A stretch of DNA of 64,000 bases from REEB52 sp964626905 (GCA_964626905.1 CAZVHA010000001.1:124001-188000); one strand, 5' to 3'. Shown: positions 25,182 to 33,969, counted from the first letter of the stretch. The notes: a model not told the origin generated them from the sequence alone. Numbers and translations: made by a program.

Positions 25182-26492
25182 ATGAATAATACAACTACTA
25201 CAGGAAATATCACCAAACAAATGACGGTGTCTCTTTTGAGTATGTATAATGGGATTAAAAAAAGAGAGGATAAGGATAGGGAAGGATATTCTGAATTTGC
25301 ACGAAAATATCCAATCCCCCGAGATGTCGATTTTCTAAGAGGAAGTTACGGAAGAGTCCATAACTGCGGCCCTCATATTGTGAAAGTTTACACAACCCTT
25401 GGCTGTGAGTCGGCACAAAAAGAGATTGGATTGCTTAAAGGGATTGCCCGAGATGCCGGAGTTTGTCATATAGCAGAGCAGACTGACTTTTATTCAGGAA
25501 CCCTTCGTTTTGTATCGGTCCAAAGAGATGGGGGTATTGATCTACGTCAAAAATACCTTAAACCACCCAAGAGAGTTCCTCGGAAGGAATTTATCCGTAT
25601 TGCGAGACAAACGCTTGAGGCTCTTGACTACCTCCATAAGGAAGGGATTGTGCATGGAGATATCAAACCAGAAAATGTGGTTGTGGATTCAAATGGAAAA
25701 GTTTCCGTTATCGACTTAGGTCTTGCAAATAAAGAAAATGAGCATGGTCGTGCCTTTACCTCTTTCTATCGTCCTCCCGAAAACATATTGGATAAAAAAA
25801 TCTGCGCAAAAGGCGATATTTGGGCATTGGGCGTCACCCTTTTTACTCTCTTAGCAAATGAACATTTTTCCCCAGTCGACGACGATTCTAAAGATTACTG
25901 TTACCAAGCGGCGATATTGTATGCATTTCATAAACGAATTCGCTCTCTAGACAACATCAGTCCAGAAAAGCGCAACGAAATTCTAGAAGAAATCAAAAAG
26001 AATCCACTTCCCAAAGAGAGCTGTGACTATATTTCGAAACTACGGCCATTTGACTTAGTGATTCGATTCAAATATGGAAAAGAAAGGGGCGCTTTACTGA
26101 TCCATTTGCTCTCCCAAATGGTTCAATGGGATGTAGAAAAAAGAGCAAGTGCAGCGGAACTTTTAAAACATCGGATCTTTGAAAAAGATGTTCAATTTAC
26201 TTTTTGCAACGAAAAACCAAGGAATTTAACCCTTCGAATATCCAATAGCAAGGGTAAATCGTTATTAGAACTGGATCTTTCCCAAAAAATCCCCATGACC
26301 TGTTTTCATATCCCTAGGAGTAGGCACCCTTACAAAATCGCAACTTTAAAGTTGGCAGGGATGGCACGCGCTTTGATGATGAGCAATGAACGTCCCATTA
26401 GAGATGGAGAAAAACTTGGGTTTCAAGAGTTGATGGCCTCGAAGGGAGAACAACCACCCCAAGATGGCGCAAGCGAACAAAAAAAAGAGTGA
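25182..26492 (+). CDS. Eukaryotic-like protein kinase, copy 2
   Basis: 436 residues, paralogue of the preceding kinase. Glycine loop GSYGRVH (about 54-60), Lys in IVKVY (68), HGDIKPEN (158-165), DLG (178-180), PPE and KGDIWALG are all kept. The N-terminal halves of the pair differ at many positions, but the last stretch is almost unchanged, and about 210 bases (around 26135-26340 against 24403-24610) appear identical. GGAAATAATC precedes the ATG; TATAAT lies 28 bases upstream. It ends 8 bases before the convergent folD stop. Confidence 0.85.
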   Translation: MNNTTTTGNITKQMTVSLLSMYNGIKKREDKDREGYSEFARKYPIPRDVDFLRGSYGRVHNCGPHIVKVYTTLGCESAQKEIGLLKGIARDAGVCHIAEQTDFYSGTLRFVSVQRDGGIDLRQKYLKPPKRVPRKEFIRIARQTLEALDYLHKEGIVHGDIKPENVVVDSNGKVSVIDLGLANKENEHGRAFTSFYRPPENILDKKICAKGDIWALGVTLFTLLANEHFSPVDDDSKDYCYQAAILYAFHKRIRSLDNISPEKRNEILEEIKKNPLPKESCDYISKLRPFDLVIRFKYGKERGALLIHLLSQMVQWDVEKRASAAELLKHRIFEKDVQFTFCNEKPRNLTLRISNSKGKSLLELDLSQKIPMTCFHIPRSRHPYKIATLKLAGMARALMMSNERPIRDGEKLGFQELMASKGEQPPQDGASEQKKE

Positions 26493-26499
26493 GCCGTCA

Positions 26500-27330
26500 T
26501 CATAAAACGGTATTTTGCATCAGCATTGCGATGGTCATAGGGCCAACGCCTCCGGGAACAGGAGAGATGTGTTCGGCAATTTTTGACACTTCATCAAAGG
26601 CGACATCTCCCGTTAACGTTCCTTGAGGGGTGCGGTTGATCCCCACATCGATGACTGTGGCGCCCGGTTTTACAAATTCCTTCGTGACGAAGTGGGGCTT
26701 GCCGATCGCGGCGATCAAGATATCAGCCGAGCGGGCAAGCTCTGGCAGCTGTTTTGAGTGGCTATGGGCAATTGTGACTGTTGCATTGCACCCCCCCTTT
26801 TTTTGCATCAAGATGGCGGCGAGCGGTTTACCCACAATATTACTTCTGCCCAAAATGACGACGTGCTTTCCTTCGACACTGATTTTGTTTCTCTCTAAAA
26901 GGACTTTGATTCCGAGGGGAGTGCAGGGGAGAAATCCCCCATCGATTCCGAGGAGCATTTTTCCGACGTTGATTGGGTGGAAGCCGTCGACATCTTTATT
27001 TGGATCGATGGCAGAGGTGATTTTTTCTGCGTCGATGTGGGCTGGCAAGGGGAGTTGAACGAGAATGCGGCTCATTTCGGTTGAGCGGTTGAGGAGATCG
27101 ATCTCTTTTAAAAGATCGCTTTCGGCAATCGTGTGTGGAAAAGCCACTGTTTTGGAGAGGATTCCGATTCTTTTGCATGCGCTATTTTTGGCTTTCACGT
27201 AGCTTTCGGAAGCGGGGTTATTGCCCACGAGGACAAAGGCGAGGCCCGGTTTTTGCCCTTGTCGAGCTTGCACGATTTGTTTTAGCTCCGCTTCGATTTC
27301 AAGGGCGAGTTTTTTCCCATCGAGGATCAA
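26500..27330 (-). CDS. folD: Methylenetetrahydrofolate dehydrogenase/cyclohydrolase
   Basis: Bifunctional one-carbon enzyme of 276 residues. Seen: the substrate-site motif SYVKAKNSACKRIG with the catalytic Lys, ILVQLPLPAHID, KDVDGFHPINVG, GRSNIVGKPLA and SPVPGGVGPMTIAMLM. The gene follows suhB with a 4-base overlap on the same strand. Its last bases are duplicated as a scar between the two kinase genes. Confidence 0.96.
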   Translation of the reverse strand: MILDGKKLALEIEAELKQIVQARQGQKPGLAFVLVGNNPASESYVKAKNSACKRIGILSKTVAFPHTIAESDLLKEIDLLNRSTEMSRILVQLPLPAHIDAEKITSAIDPNKDVDGFHPINVGKMLLGIDGGFLPCTPLGIKVLLERNKISVEGKHVVILGRSNIVGKPLAAILMQKKGGCNATVTIAHSHSKQLPELARSADILIAAIGKPHFVTKEFVKPGATVIDVGINRTPQGTLTGDVAFDEVSKIAEHISPVPGGVGPMTIAMLMQNTVL

Positions 27331-28139
27331 GGCACACCTGCACTGTTTAAGATTTTACAGCCCGCATCGTGGATTTTTCCATTCGATGCGAACACTGTTT
27401 TTGGGTGAAATAGATCGATTGGCATTTTATCCCACCCACTCATTTTTCCGCCCGCCTCTTCGAGGAGGAGCTTGCCCGCTGCGATATCCCAAGCTTTGAG
27501 CCCCACCTCAAAAAATCCCTCAAAGCGCCCACATGCGGTATAGGCGAGATCGATGGCTGCCGATCCCATGCGCCGGATCGGGATTCCCAATTTGAGGATA
27601 TCGATAAAGTGATCGATGCAGTGAAATGGGTTTTTTGCCAAATCATAGGGAAAACCGGTGGAGAGCATCGCCATGTCGATTTGGGAGACGTCGGAGACGG
27701 CGATTTTTTGTCCGTTTAAAAAAGCCCCCCGCTTTTTTTCTGCGACAAAAAGTTCATGGGTGATCGGCTGATAGACGACTCCCGCGATGATGTCGTGGCC
27801 ATTATAGGCGGCGATGCTGATGGAAAAAATGGGGATCTGATGGGCAAAATTGACCGTCCCATCGAGCGGATCGATGATCCATAAAATTTTCCCCTTGTCC
27901 ACTCCTGTGCTGCCGCTCTCTTCGGCTAAAAATTGAGAGTCTTGGAAGTGGCTTTTGATGAAGGCGATGATCGCTTTTTCCGATTTATGGTCGTATTCGG
28001 TGACGAGATTGTGTTTTCCCTCTTTACTCGAGATGGCAAAATGGGTGCCAAATCCTTGGCGCAAAATCTCGCCCGCCTGGAGCGCTGCCTCGATGGCGAT
28101 CAGCGCAATGTGCGAGAGAGTCTCTTTCGTTTCAGCCAA
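27327..28139 (-). CDS. suhB: Inositol monophosphatase family protein
   Basis: 270 residues. Metal-binding motifs: EESG (in FLAEESGSTG), WIIDPLDGTVNFAHQIP and the C-terminal GLKAWDIAAGKLLLEEAGG. Dephosphorylates inositol-1-phosphate or a related sugar/nucleotide phosphate (CysQ/SuhB group); the exact substrate cannot be told. The start is TTG at 28139, which lies inside a 49-base stretch duplicated from the mreD-like gene end at 29816, showing that the two genes once overlapped directly. Confidence 0.9.
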   Translation of the reverse strand: MAETKETLSHIALIAIEAALQAGEILRQGFGTHFAISSKEGKHNLVTEYDHKSEKAIIAFIKSHFQDSQFLAEESGSTGVDKGKILWIIDPLDGTVNFAHQIPIFSISIAAYNGHDIIAGVVYQPITHELFVAEKKRGAFLNGQKIAVSDVSQIDMAMLSTGFPYDLAKNPFHCIDHFIDILKLGIPIRRMGSAAIDLAYTACGRFEGFFEVGLKAWDIAAGKLLLEEAGGKMSGWDKMPIDLFHPKTVFASNGKIHDAGCKILNSAGVP

Positions 28140-28216
28140 AACAACTTCCCTTTTTTATTAACCGGAAGGGTAAAGACCTATCTTCTCTGAAGGGTTATTC
28201 TTCTGTCAAAGAGAAA
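28110..28216 (+). repeat. Duplicated mreD-suhB junction, copy next to suhB
   Basis: 28110-28158 is identical over 49 bases to 29816-29864. A second block, 28180-28216, matches 29958-29995 with about five differences. The sequence between the two blocks is shorter here by roughly 70 bases, so this side is a decayed remnant of the mreD-like gene. Confidence 0.85.
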
Positions 28217-28284
28217 ATGGTCCTTTCTTGTGTGAAATTAAATGCTTTAGTAGAATTCCCCGGTCTAAATAAAATGGGGGGCTT

Positions 28285-28857
28285 ATGAATGTGACCGATT
28301 TTTCAAGGGTGCTGCCGTCTGGCAGCGATGCTTATACTGTTTTTGGTGTTCCTGAGGAGGAGCTGCCTGGGCCTGAGAAACAGCCCCGTACTGGGTTCAA
28401 GAAGGTGAAGATTGAGGAAAGGACTTGGCAATTTCGCTCGTGCGAGATGATCACGGAAGAAAATGAGAAGATTGCGGGAAAATATGCCCAGAAGATCTGT
28501 GTTATTGACGAATTTGCGATCGCCTACTTAGGGATTTCTTGTGGTGACTTGGAAGATTTGCAGCCGAAAAGGGGTTACGAGACGATAGAGGACTCTCTTT
28601 TGTCTTTATTCGGCGATGACGATTGGAAAGGAGAAGCTTCGGTACGCGAAAAAAAGACTCACTGCCATTTTTTCAACCATAAACGACGGAGCGATCCCTT
28701 CTATCCTATTGTGGATGGCGCGCCTGTTGACAAAACGCTCCACGCAGAATACGCTTACCTTCTCGAGCTGAAAACCCGCATAGTTACAAAGGTTGTTAGG
28801 GAATCGTCCGATTTAACCAAAGATGGATTTGATCTGCTACACGCGAAGAGAAGATGA
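28285..28857 (+). CDS. Hypothetical protein in inserted cassette
   Basis: 190 residues, not recognised. It contains an acidic middle (EDSLLSLFGDDDWKGE) and scattered Cys/His (THCHFFNHK) but no clear domain. GGGGGGC lies a few bases upstream of the ATG. It points opposite to its operon surroundings and its last 62 bases overlap the convergent hydrolase gene. It is part of a two-gene block inserted between mreD-like and suhB. Confidence 0.55.
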   Translation: MNVTDFSRVLPSGSDAYTVFGVPEEELPGPEKQPRTGFKKVKIEERTWQFRSCEMITEENEKIAGKYAQKICVIDEFAIAYLGISCGDLEDLQPKRGYETIEDSLLSLFGDDDWKGEASVREKKTHCHFFNHKRRSDPFYPIVDGAPVDKTLHAEYAYLLELKTRIVTKVVRESSDLTKDGFDLLHAKRR

Positions 28858-29752
28858 GTCCCAAATGCCCCAGATCTTTCAACACTAATTCCCGCGAGCG
28901 ATCTTCTCCTAAAAGGGCAGAAGAGACGGGAACAACTGCATCTGATTCAGAAGCGATATGAGAAAAGCGAATTTTCGGATGCTTTTTCATTTGATCTCGC
29001 AATTTCTGATGAAATTCTGCATTGGATTTCATTTCTTGGGCATCTGAGCCAGGAGCAAAACCGGCCAACGGTGTTCCTGCGAGTGGCGATCCGATCGTTA
29101 TGACATCGGTAATATTTGTTTGCGCCTCGTCTGCTAGATGAGTCGCATAATAGGAACTCACCAGCCCCCCTTTTGAATGGCCGATGAGCACGAGATCGTT
29201 TCTGTTCGTTTCTTTTTGGATCTGTTTGACTTTTTCTTGAATCTGTTTCGCATAGGTTTTAATAGACTGACCACTTCCCACATTGATCGTGTAAATGGGG
29301 CCGAGTCCAGCTTTCGCAAGCCGCTCCCTTTGATAATGCCAAGTAGATCCAAAACTGAGATAGCCGTTGACCATTAAGATGGGTTGCCCTTTGGGATCTC
29401 CTTTAGGCCCATGGTAGCTTTTGAAAAGGGTGAGAGGGAATAAAGCGGCGGCGGCAACTGCTGAATTCACTTCCATCGCCGCTGCGTGCAATTGGCAGAT
29501 CAACTTTTCTAAGCGAGTCCCTTTAGCCACTCGATTCGCTTCGATGATCACAGCTGACCAAAGATACCAAGCCGCAGCAACGAATAAAACAACTGAAGCG
29601 ACAAGACAAATATTTATCATCACTACTGCTACTGCAGCAACAACAAGGGCGATTGCTAAATATTTTTTTGAAGAAAAGCCCTCTTCTTTGCTGCCCTCGT
29701 TAATAAAATTCGTAGCTTTAATTGGTGCAATATCGGCGCTCATGGCGGACAT
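28796..29752 (-). CDS. Membrane-anchored alpha/beta hydrolase (lipase-like)
   Basis: 318 residues from the ATG at 29752 (29743 is also possible). Two or three hydrophobic segments at the N-terminus (YLAIALVVAAVAVVMINICLV and VLFVAAAWYLW). A lipase-type core follows: GQPILMVNGYLSFGSTWHY, the nucleophile elbow GHSKGGL, a catalytic-Asp region (IGSPLAGTPLAG, ASESDAVVP) and a late His (DLGHLGL). Triacylglycerol lipase or PGAP1-like esterase activity is plausible, perhaps on host or inclusion membranes. Part of the inserted cassette. Confidence 0.75.
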   Translation of the reverse strand: MSAMSADIAPIKATNFINEGSKEEGFSSKKYLAIALVVAAVAVVMINICLVASVVLFVAAAWYLWSAVIIEANRVAKGTRLEKLICQLHAAAMEVNSAVAAAALFPLTLFKSYHGPKGDPKGQPILMVNGYLSFGSTWHYQRERLAKAGLGPIYTINVGSGQSIKTYAKQIQEKVKQIQKETNRNDLVLIGHSKGGLVSSYYATHLADEAQTNITDVITIGSPLAGTPLAGFAPGSDAQEMKSNAEFHQKLRDQMKKHPKIRFSHIASESDAVVPVSSALLGEDRSRELVLKDLGHLGLIFSSRVADQIHLWLNRTIP

Positions 29753-29805
29753 TTTACAAGAAATTTTAAATAAAAACAAGGAATAAACTTTATTTTAAAG
29801 TCGAG

Positions 29806-30327
29806 TTAAAGTGACGTGCGAGAGAGTCTCTTTCGTTTCAGCCAAAACAACTTCCCTTTTTTATAGAGTTTTTCAAAGAGAAAAATGGGAGTTGCGATCC
29901 AACAAAACGCAAAAAAACCATCAATGATCGGCATCCCTACAACTGCGGTCAAGATCCATCTTCCCTGAAGAGGTACTCTTCTGTCAAAGAGAAAAAGGAG
30001 CATCAATTGAAGAAGGGTTGAGCAAGCCGAAAAAATCGCTGTGAAGAGGGAAAAATGGAGCGGTTCTTCGGGCAAGAAATGTCTTTTGAACCGGTGGAGA
30101 AGGGCAGCTACGAGGGTATAGTTGAGCGCGTGGACCCCGATCGGATCATTCGAAATGAGATCCATCCACACCCCTGCAAAAAGGGCGAGCCACAAAGACT
30201 TCTCAAAGGAGGTGCGCATCAGTGAGAGGGCAACAAAGGGGGCAAAGGGGAGGAGAGCGAGGCTCGGGAATAAAATGCCTTGAAGGATGAGGGCGATGGT
30301 TGAGAGCAGAAGAGCGCAAATCAACAT
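29806..30327 (-). CDS. MreD-like membrane protein
   Basis: 173 residues with five to six hydrophobic segments and an MreD-like pattern (LFAGVWMDLISNDPIGVHALNY, then MPIIDGFFAFCWI). MreD is a membrane partner of MreB/MreC in cell-shape control. It overlaps galE by 7 bases. The last 15 residues are encoded by sequence that is duplicated before suhB, so the present C-terminus (LSRTSL) differs slightly from the ancestral one. Confidence 0.65.
   Translation of the reverse strand: MLICALLLSTIALILQGILFPSLALLPFAPFVALSLMRTSFEKSLWLALFAGVWMDLISNDPIGVHALNYTLVAALLHRFKRHFLPEEPLHFSLFTAIFSACSTLLQLMLLFLFDRRVPLQGRWILTAVVGMPIIDGFFAFCWIATPIFLFEKLYKKGKLFWLKRKRLSRTSL
29816..29995 (+). repeat. Duplicated mreD-suhB junction, copy inside the mreD-like gene
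   Basis: Partner of 28110-28216. The first 49 bases are identical, then a 94-base interval unique to this copy, then a 38-base block with about five differences. Bases 29765-29815 between this copy and the hydrolase gene show no gene. Confidence 0.85.
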
Positions 30328-31328
30328 TTGAGCACAGATTTCACTAAGTGGGCGTTTTCATGAAGGAGCTGATGCCATTTCCAAGCCGATTCGACAATCG
30401 TCGGGAGATCTGAAAATCGGGGATTCCAGCTCAAGAGTTCTTTCGCTTTTGTATTGTCGGCGCACAGCACGCCCGGTTCTCCTTCGCGTCTATTTTCGAG
30501 TTTTACCTCGATCGGTTTGCCGCAAAATTGTTGAACTGCCTGGATAATCTCCAGCACCGAAAAGCCGGTTCCGGCTCCTATATTGACTGTGCATTTTGGT
30601 TTTGCAAGGGCCATCACGTGGGCGCTTGCCAGATCCATCACATGAACATAATCTCGCACCGCGCTCCCATCTTTGGAGGCAAAATCGGTTCCATAGACGC
30701 AAATTTCCTCTCTCAATCCGAGGGCTGTCTGAATGATTCTCGGGATGAGGTGGGTTTCAGGGGTATGATTTTCCCCAATTTGGGTTTCGAGATCGGCCCC
30801 CGCTGCGTTAAAGTAGCGCAAAAGGGTCGGTTCAAAATCGTACGCCCTTTCAAAATCGCGCAAAATCTCCTCGCACATCCACTTCGATTTTCCATAAGGG
30901 CTCATCGGCTGAATGGGATGTTTTTCAGTGATTGGGTGAAAGAGCGGGTTGCCATAGCAGGCGCAAGTGCTTGAAAAGACGATTTTTTTCACATTGTTGT
31001 GCCGCATTGCTTCTAGCAGGGCGACGGTGCCCCCCACATTATTGTGGTAGTATTTGCCCGGGTCTGCCATCGACTCAAGGACGATCGCATTGGCTGCAAA
31101 ATGGATCACCGCTTTCGGAGCATAGGTCTTGAATGCGGCATCGAGTTTTGCGGTATCGTTCAAGTCGCCCTGGATAAACGGACCCCACTTCACCGCATAG
31201 CCATGACCTGTGGATAAGTTGTCGTAGACGACGGGGAGTAGGCCTGCAGAGTGGAGCGCTTTGCACGTATGACTCCCAATATACCCCGCGCCTCCGAAGA
31301 CTAGAATCGCATCCGCCATAAGTTTCAT
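30321..31328 (-). CDS. galE: UDP-glucose 4-epimerase
   Basis: 335 residues of the extended short-chain dehydrogenase family: NAD-binding GGAGYIGSH at the N-terminus, catalytic Ser-Tyr-Lys (SSTCACYG and SPYGKSKWM), then the galactose-site NAAGAD and VRDYVHVMDLA motifs. Interconverts UDP-glucose and UDP-galactose for surface polysaccharide. A second in-frame ATG three codons in (MADAILVFGG) could be the true start; neither has a clear ribosome site. Confidence 0.92.
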   Translation of the reverse strand: MKLMADAILVFGGAGYIGSHTCKALHSAGLLPVVYDNLSTGHGYAVKWGPFIQGDLNDTAKLDAAFKTYAPKAVIHFAANAIVLESMADPGKYYHNNVGGTVALLEAMRHNNVKKIVFSSTCACYGNPLFHPITEKHPIQPMSPYGKSKWMCEEILRDFERAYDFEPTLLRYFNAAGADLETQIGENHTPETHLIPRIIQTALGLREEICVYGTDFASKDGSAVRDYVHVMDLASAHVMALAKPKCTVNIGAGTGFSVLEIIQAVQQFCGKPIEVKLENRREGEPGVLCADNTKAKELLSWNPRFSDLPTIVESAWKWHQLLHENAHLVKSVLKC

Positions 31329-31419
31329 AGTACAAAATGGGCGGGAGTTTCGTCAATAGAATTAGCTTTTCTAACACTTGCAATTTTTGTGGACAGCCTT
31401 TAAGCTTGAGACAACGGCA

Positions 31420-31827
31420 ATGACGAAAACGAAGATTGTTTATTTAGGCGACTTGCACACCGAGTGCACCCACGAATCGGGCGCGAAGATCGGAACAGAT
31501 GCTCCCAAAGACAACATGGGCAAAGGGAAAGACTTTTGTCCCACCGATCTTTTTGCGGCAAGTCTCGGCTCTTGCATGATGACGATCATGGCGATCCAAG
31601 CAAAAAAATTGGGAATGGAACTCAAAGGGACGCAGGTCGAAGTGGAAAAGCAGATGTCGGTTGCAGGCAAAAGGCGCATTGCAAAACTCATCGTCCGCTT
31701 CCAGTGTCCCACTCTTCCAAATCCGATGGTGAGAGAAAAGCTCGAACAGGCGGCGATCGATTGCCCTGTCCATCTGAGTATCCACCCCGACGTGAAGATC
31801 GAGGTCGATTTCGTCTGGGGGTTATGA
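31420..31827 (+). CDS. OsmC family protein
   Basis: 135 residues with the OsmC pattern FCPTDLFAASLGSCMMTIMAIQAKKLG (first catalytic Cys) and DCPVHLSI (second Cys). Thiol peroxidases of this family reduce organic hydroperoxides. The frame is open from 31378; the ATG at 31420 is preferred since MTKTKIVYLG begins the first strand. It overlaps holA by 4 bases (ATGA), so they are coupled. Confidence 0.88.
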   Translation: MTKTKIVYLGDLHTECTHESGAKIGTDAPKDNMGKGKDFCPTDLFAASLGSCMMTIMAIQAKKLGMELKGTQVEVEKQMSVAGKRRIAKLIVRFQCPTLPNPMVREKLEQAAIDCPVHLSIHPDVKIEVDFVWGL

Positions 31828-32795
31828 AATATCAAAATCTCAAATCATTTCAAAAACAGCTCCAATCGGCAGCGCCCCACCACCTGTGCCGTTTTTACTT
31901 TCTTGGGATTCAAGACGATTTTGAAAGAGCAAAAGCGATCGATCAAATTCTCTCTTTTTGCTCGTTGCAAATGCCTGCAAATCGGTTGAGTGGAGCAAGT
32001 TGCACTCTCAAAGAGTGTTTGGACTCGATGCAAAGCATGTCTCTTCTCGGCGATTCGATCACGGTGATTGACGAGGTGGAAAAACTCTCTAAAAAAGATC
32101 TGCAAATTCTGTCGGATCAGTTCAAAAACGCCTCTGGGTATCTCCTTTTCGGATCTCGATCGAAAGTGGCGAGCTTGATGAGCGCCATTGAAAAAGAGGG
32201 GATTGTGCTCGATCTTCTCGAGGAGAAGCCGTGGGACAAAGAAAAAAGGCTCATCGATGAAATCGGCGAACGGGTAAAAAATGCGGGCAAAAGAGCGGCG
32301 CCGGAGGTGGCCCCCCTTCTTTTAGAAAGGCTTGGGATGGAACCGGCGCTTTTAATAAGCGAAATCGATAAGTTGATCTGCTACGTGGGGGATCGCCCCA
32401 CAATTCAGCCTCAGGATCTCCTTGCGATTTCCCCTGCGAGTAAAACGGCCACTTTTTGGCAAATTGCAGAAGGGATGATCTGGGAGGGGGAGCCGTTTCC
32501 CTCGATCGACTCTAACGGCTTTCACGCGCTTCTCCCATCTCTTCGGAGTCAGCTCCATTTGGGACTTTGCCTTTCTACCCTTGTCGAAGAGAAGAGGCCC
32601 TCCGATGAGTGGGGCCCTTTTTTGCCCAAACTGTGGCCTAAAACACTCGAAAAGCGGCTCTCGCAAGCGGTCCGATTGGGTTCCCCCTATTTTAGGAAGG
32701 GGCTTAAAGCTCTTTTTGAAATGGAGCTGATCTCTCGCTCTCAATCGACGCAATACGAGGCGCTTTGCACTCTGTTCATGGCCAAACTTCGATGA
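31824..32795 (+). CDS. holA: DNA polymerase III delta subunit
   Basis: 323 residues from the ATG at 31824; the frame is open further upstream but that part is the shadow of osmC. Features of HolA: a degenerate AAA+ domain (SMSLLGDSITVIDEVEKLSKKD), then EIDKLICYVGD and the C-terminal collar helices. Wrench subunit of the sliding-clamp loader. With holB and holC, three of the pol III accessory subunits lie in this window at separate places. Overlaps the next gene by 4 bases. Confidence 0.85.
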   Translation: MKYQNLKSFQKQLQSAAPHHLCRFYFLGIQDDFERAKAIDQILSFCSLQMPANRLSGASCTLKECLDSMQSMSLLGDSITVIDEVEKLSKKDLQILSDQFKNASGYLLFGSRSKVASLMSAIEKEGIVLDLLEEKPWDKEKRLIDEIGERVKNAGKRAAPEVAPLLLERLGMEPALLISEIDKLICYVGDRPTIQPQDLLAISPASKTATFWQIAEGMIWEGEPFPSIDSNGFHALLPSLRSQLHLGLCLSTLVEEKRPSDEWGPFLPKLWPKTLEKRLSQAVRLGSPYFRKGLKALFEMELISRSQSTQYEALCTLFMAKLR

Positions 32796-33478
32796 GTGGA
32801 AAACTGTATCTTTTCCCAAATCTACTCGACGAATCGCTTCCCATAGAGCCTTTTTTGCCCATCAGCGTCAATGAGGCGGTGCAGCAACTGCAGGGCCTCA
32901 TTTGCGAGAGTGAAAAGATGGGGAGGCGCTATTTGCGTCGGTTTTTATCCCACGAAGCGATGGCCCAAATGCCTTTGATGCTCCTCAACGAGCATACCAA
33001 AGAGATTTTACCCCTTTTAGAGCCGATGAAAAAAGGGGAAGTTTGGGGACTCATCTCCGACGCGGGGCTCCCTTGCTTGGCAGATCCGGGCTCTGATCTC
33101 GTCTGGCTTGCCCATCAATCGAATATTGAGGTAAAGACTTTCGTCGGCCCTTCATCTATTGTGATGGCTCTACAACTTTCAGGCTTTTTTGGAGGACATT
33201 TCACTTTCCACGGCTATTTGCCGAAAGAGGTGGATGAACTTGAAAAGAAGATCAAAAAACTGGAACAAGAGAAGGGAACCCAAATTTGGATTGAGGCCCC
33301 ATATCGATCGGCCAAAATGCTCGAAATTCTGAAAAAGGTTTTGCGAAATGAGACCCGTCTTTGTCTCGCCGCAAACCTCACAACCCCCCATCAAAAGGTC
33401 TGTTCTCAAACTGTGTTGCACTGGAAGCAAAAATCTTTTGTCCTTGAAAAAGAACCAGTTGTCTTTCTGATCGGATAA
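32792..33478 (+). CDS. SAM-dependent methyltransferase, RsmI-like
   Basis: 228 residues of the tetrapyrrole methylase fold. Typical elements are GEVWGLISDAGLPCLADPGSDLV (cf. the family's SDAG.P..SDPG), VGPSSIVMALQLSGF and IWIEAPYRSAKMLEIL. RsmI methylates the ribose of 16S rRNA C1402. This shorter branch lacks the C-terminal domain, so it may be the YabC/RsmI-related type often annotated only as SAM methyltransferase. The ATG at 32792 overlaps the holA stop. Confidence 0.8.
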   Translation: MSGKLYLFPNLLDESLPIEPFLPISVNEAVQQLQGLICESEKMGRRYLRRFLSHEAMAQMPLMLLNEHTKEILPLLEPMKKGEVWGLISDAGLPCLADPGSDLVWLAHQSNIEVKTFVGPSSIVMALQLSGFFGGHFTFHGYLPKEVDELEKKIKKLEQEKGTQIWIEAPYRSAKMLEILKKVLRNETRLCLAANLTTPHQKVCSQTVLHWKQKSFVLEKEPVVFLIG

Positions 33479-33484
33479 AAATCC

Positions 33485-33513
33485 TTGACGGAGATGGGGC
33501 CCATCTTGAATAA
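33485..33513 (+). promoter_or_regulatory. Possible promoter with operator-like palindrome
   Basis: TTGACG (33485-33490) and GAATAA (33508-33513) are 17 bases apart. The spacer contains the perfect inverted repeat AGATGGGGCCCATCT (33492-33506), so a bound regulator would block the promoter. It lies 34 bases before the FKBP gene. Confidence 0.35.
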
Positions 33514-33546
33514 GGAAATTTTAAACGATATTAACTGGAGATTTGC

Positions 33547-33966
33547 ATGATTCAACATGGCAAAAAAGTTTCTTTAGAATACACCGTTTTCCTCGTCGAT
33601 GGAACGCAGATCGATAGCAATGTGGGGGAAGATCCCCTTGTTTTTGTCCTAGGGCAAAATCAGGTGTTTCCAGCGCTTGAGCAGGCGCTCCTCGGTTTGA
33701 AAGTAGGCGATACCAAACAGGTGACGCTCCCAGCGGAACAGGCGTATGGTCCTGTCGTCAAAGAGGCATTTCGGGAAGTGGATGCGGAGACCGTTCCCGA
33801 ACAGTACCGCTTTGCAGGCGCTGTTCTTGGCATACAAGATCCATCGGGCGGCGTTTACCCGATTCGAGTACACGAGGTGAAAGATCAGAGAATTGTGCTC
33901 GATTTCAACCACCCATTGGCAGGTCAGTCGCTCCGCTTCGATGTCAAAGTGATTGAAGTGGGTTAA
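33547..33966 (+). CDS. FKBP-type peptidyl-prolyl isomerase (SlyD-like)
   Basis: 139 residues with the SlyD pattern: VSLEYTVFLVDGTQIDSNVGEDPLVFVLGQNQVFPALEQALLGLKVGDTKQVTLPAEQAYGPV, an inserted flap, and a short C-terminal half of the FKBP fold. The metal-binding His/Cys tail of E. coli SlyD is absent. A cytoplasmic folding helper. ACTGGAG 6 bases before the ATG is the ribosome site. Confidence 0.88.
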   Translation: MIQHGKKVSLEYTVFLVDGTQIDSNVGEDPLVFVLGQNQVFPALEQALLGLKVGDTKQVTLPAEQAYGPVVKEAFREVDAETVPEQYRFAGAVLGIQDPSGGVYPIRVHEVKDQRIVLDFNHPLAGQSLRFDVKVIEVG

Positions 33967-33969
33967 TTA

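Noticed and set aside
31464..31823. Upstream extension of holA within the osmC-like gene
   Set aside because: The extension is out-of-frame reading of osmC with poor protein character; the ATG at 31824 overlaps the osmC stop as expected for coupling.
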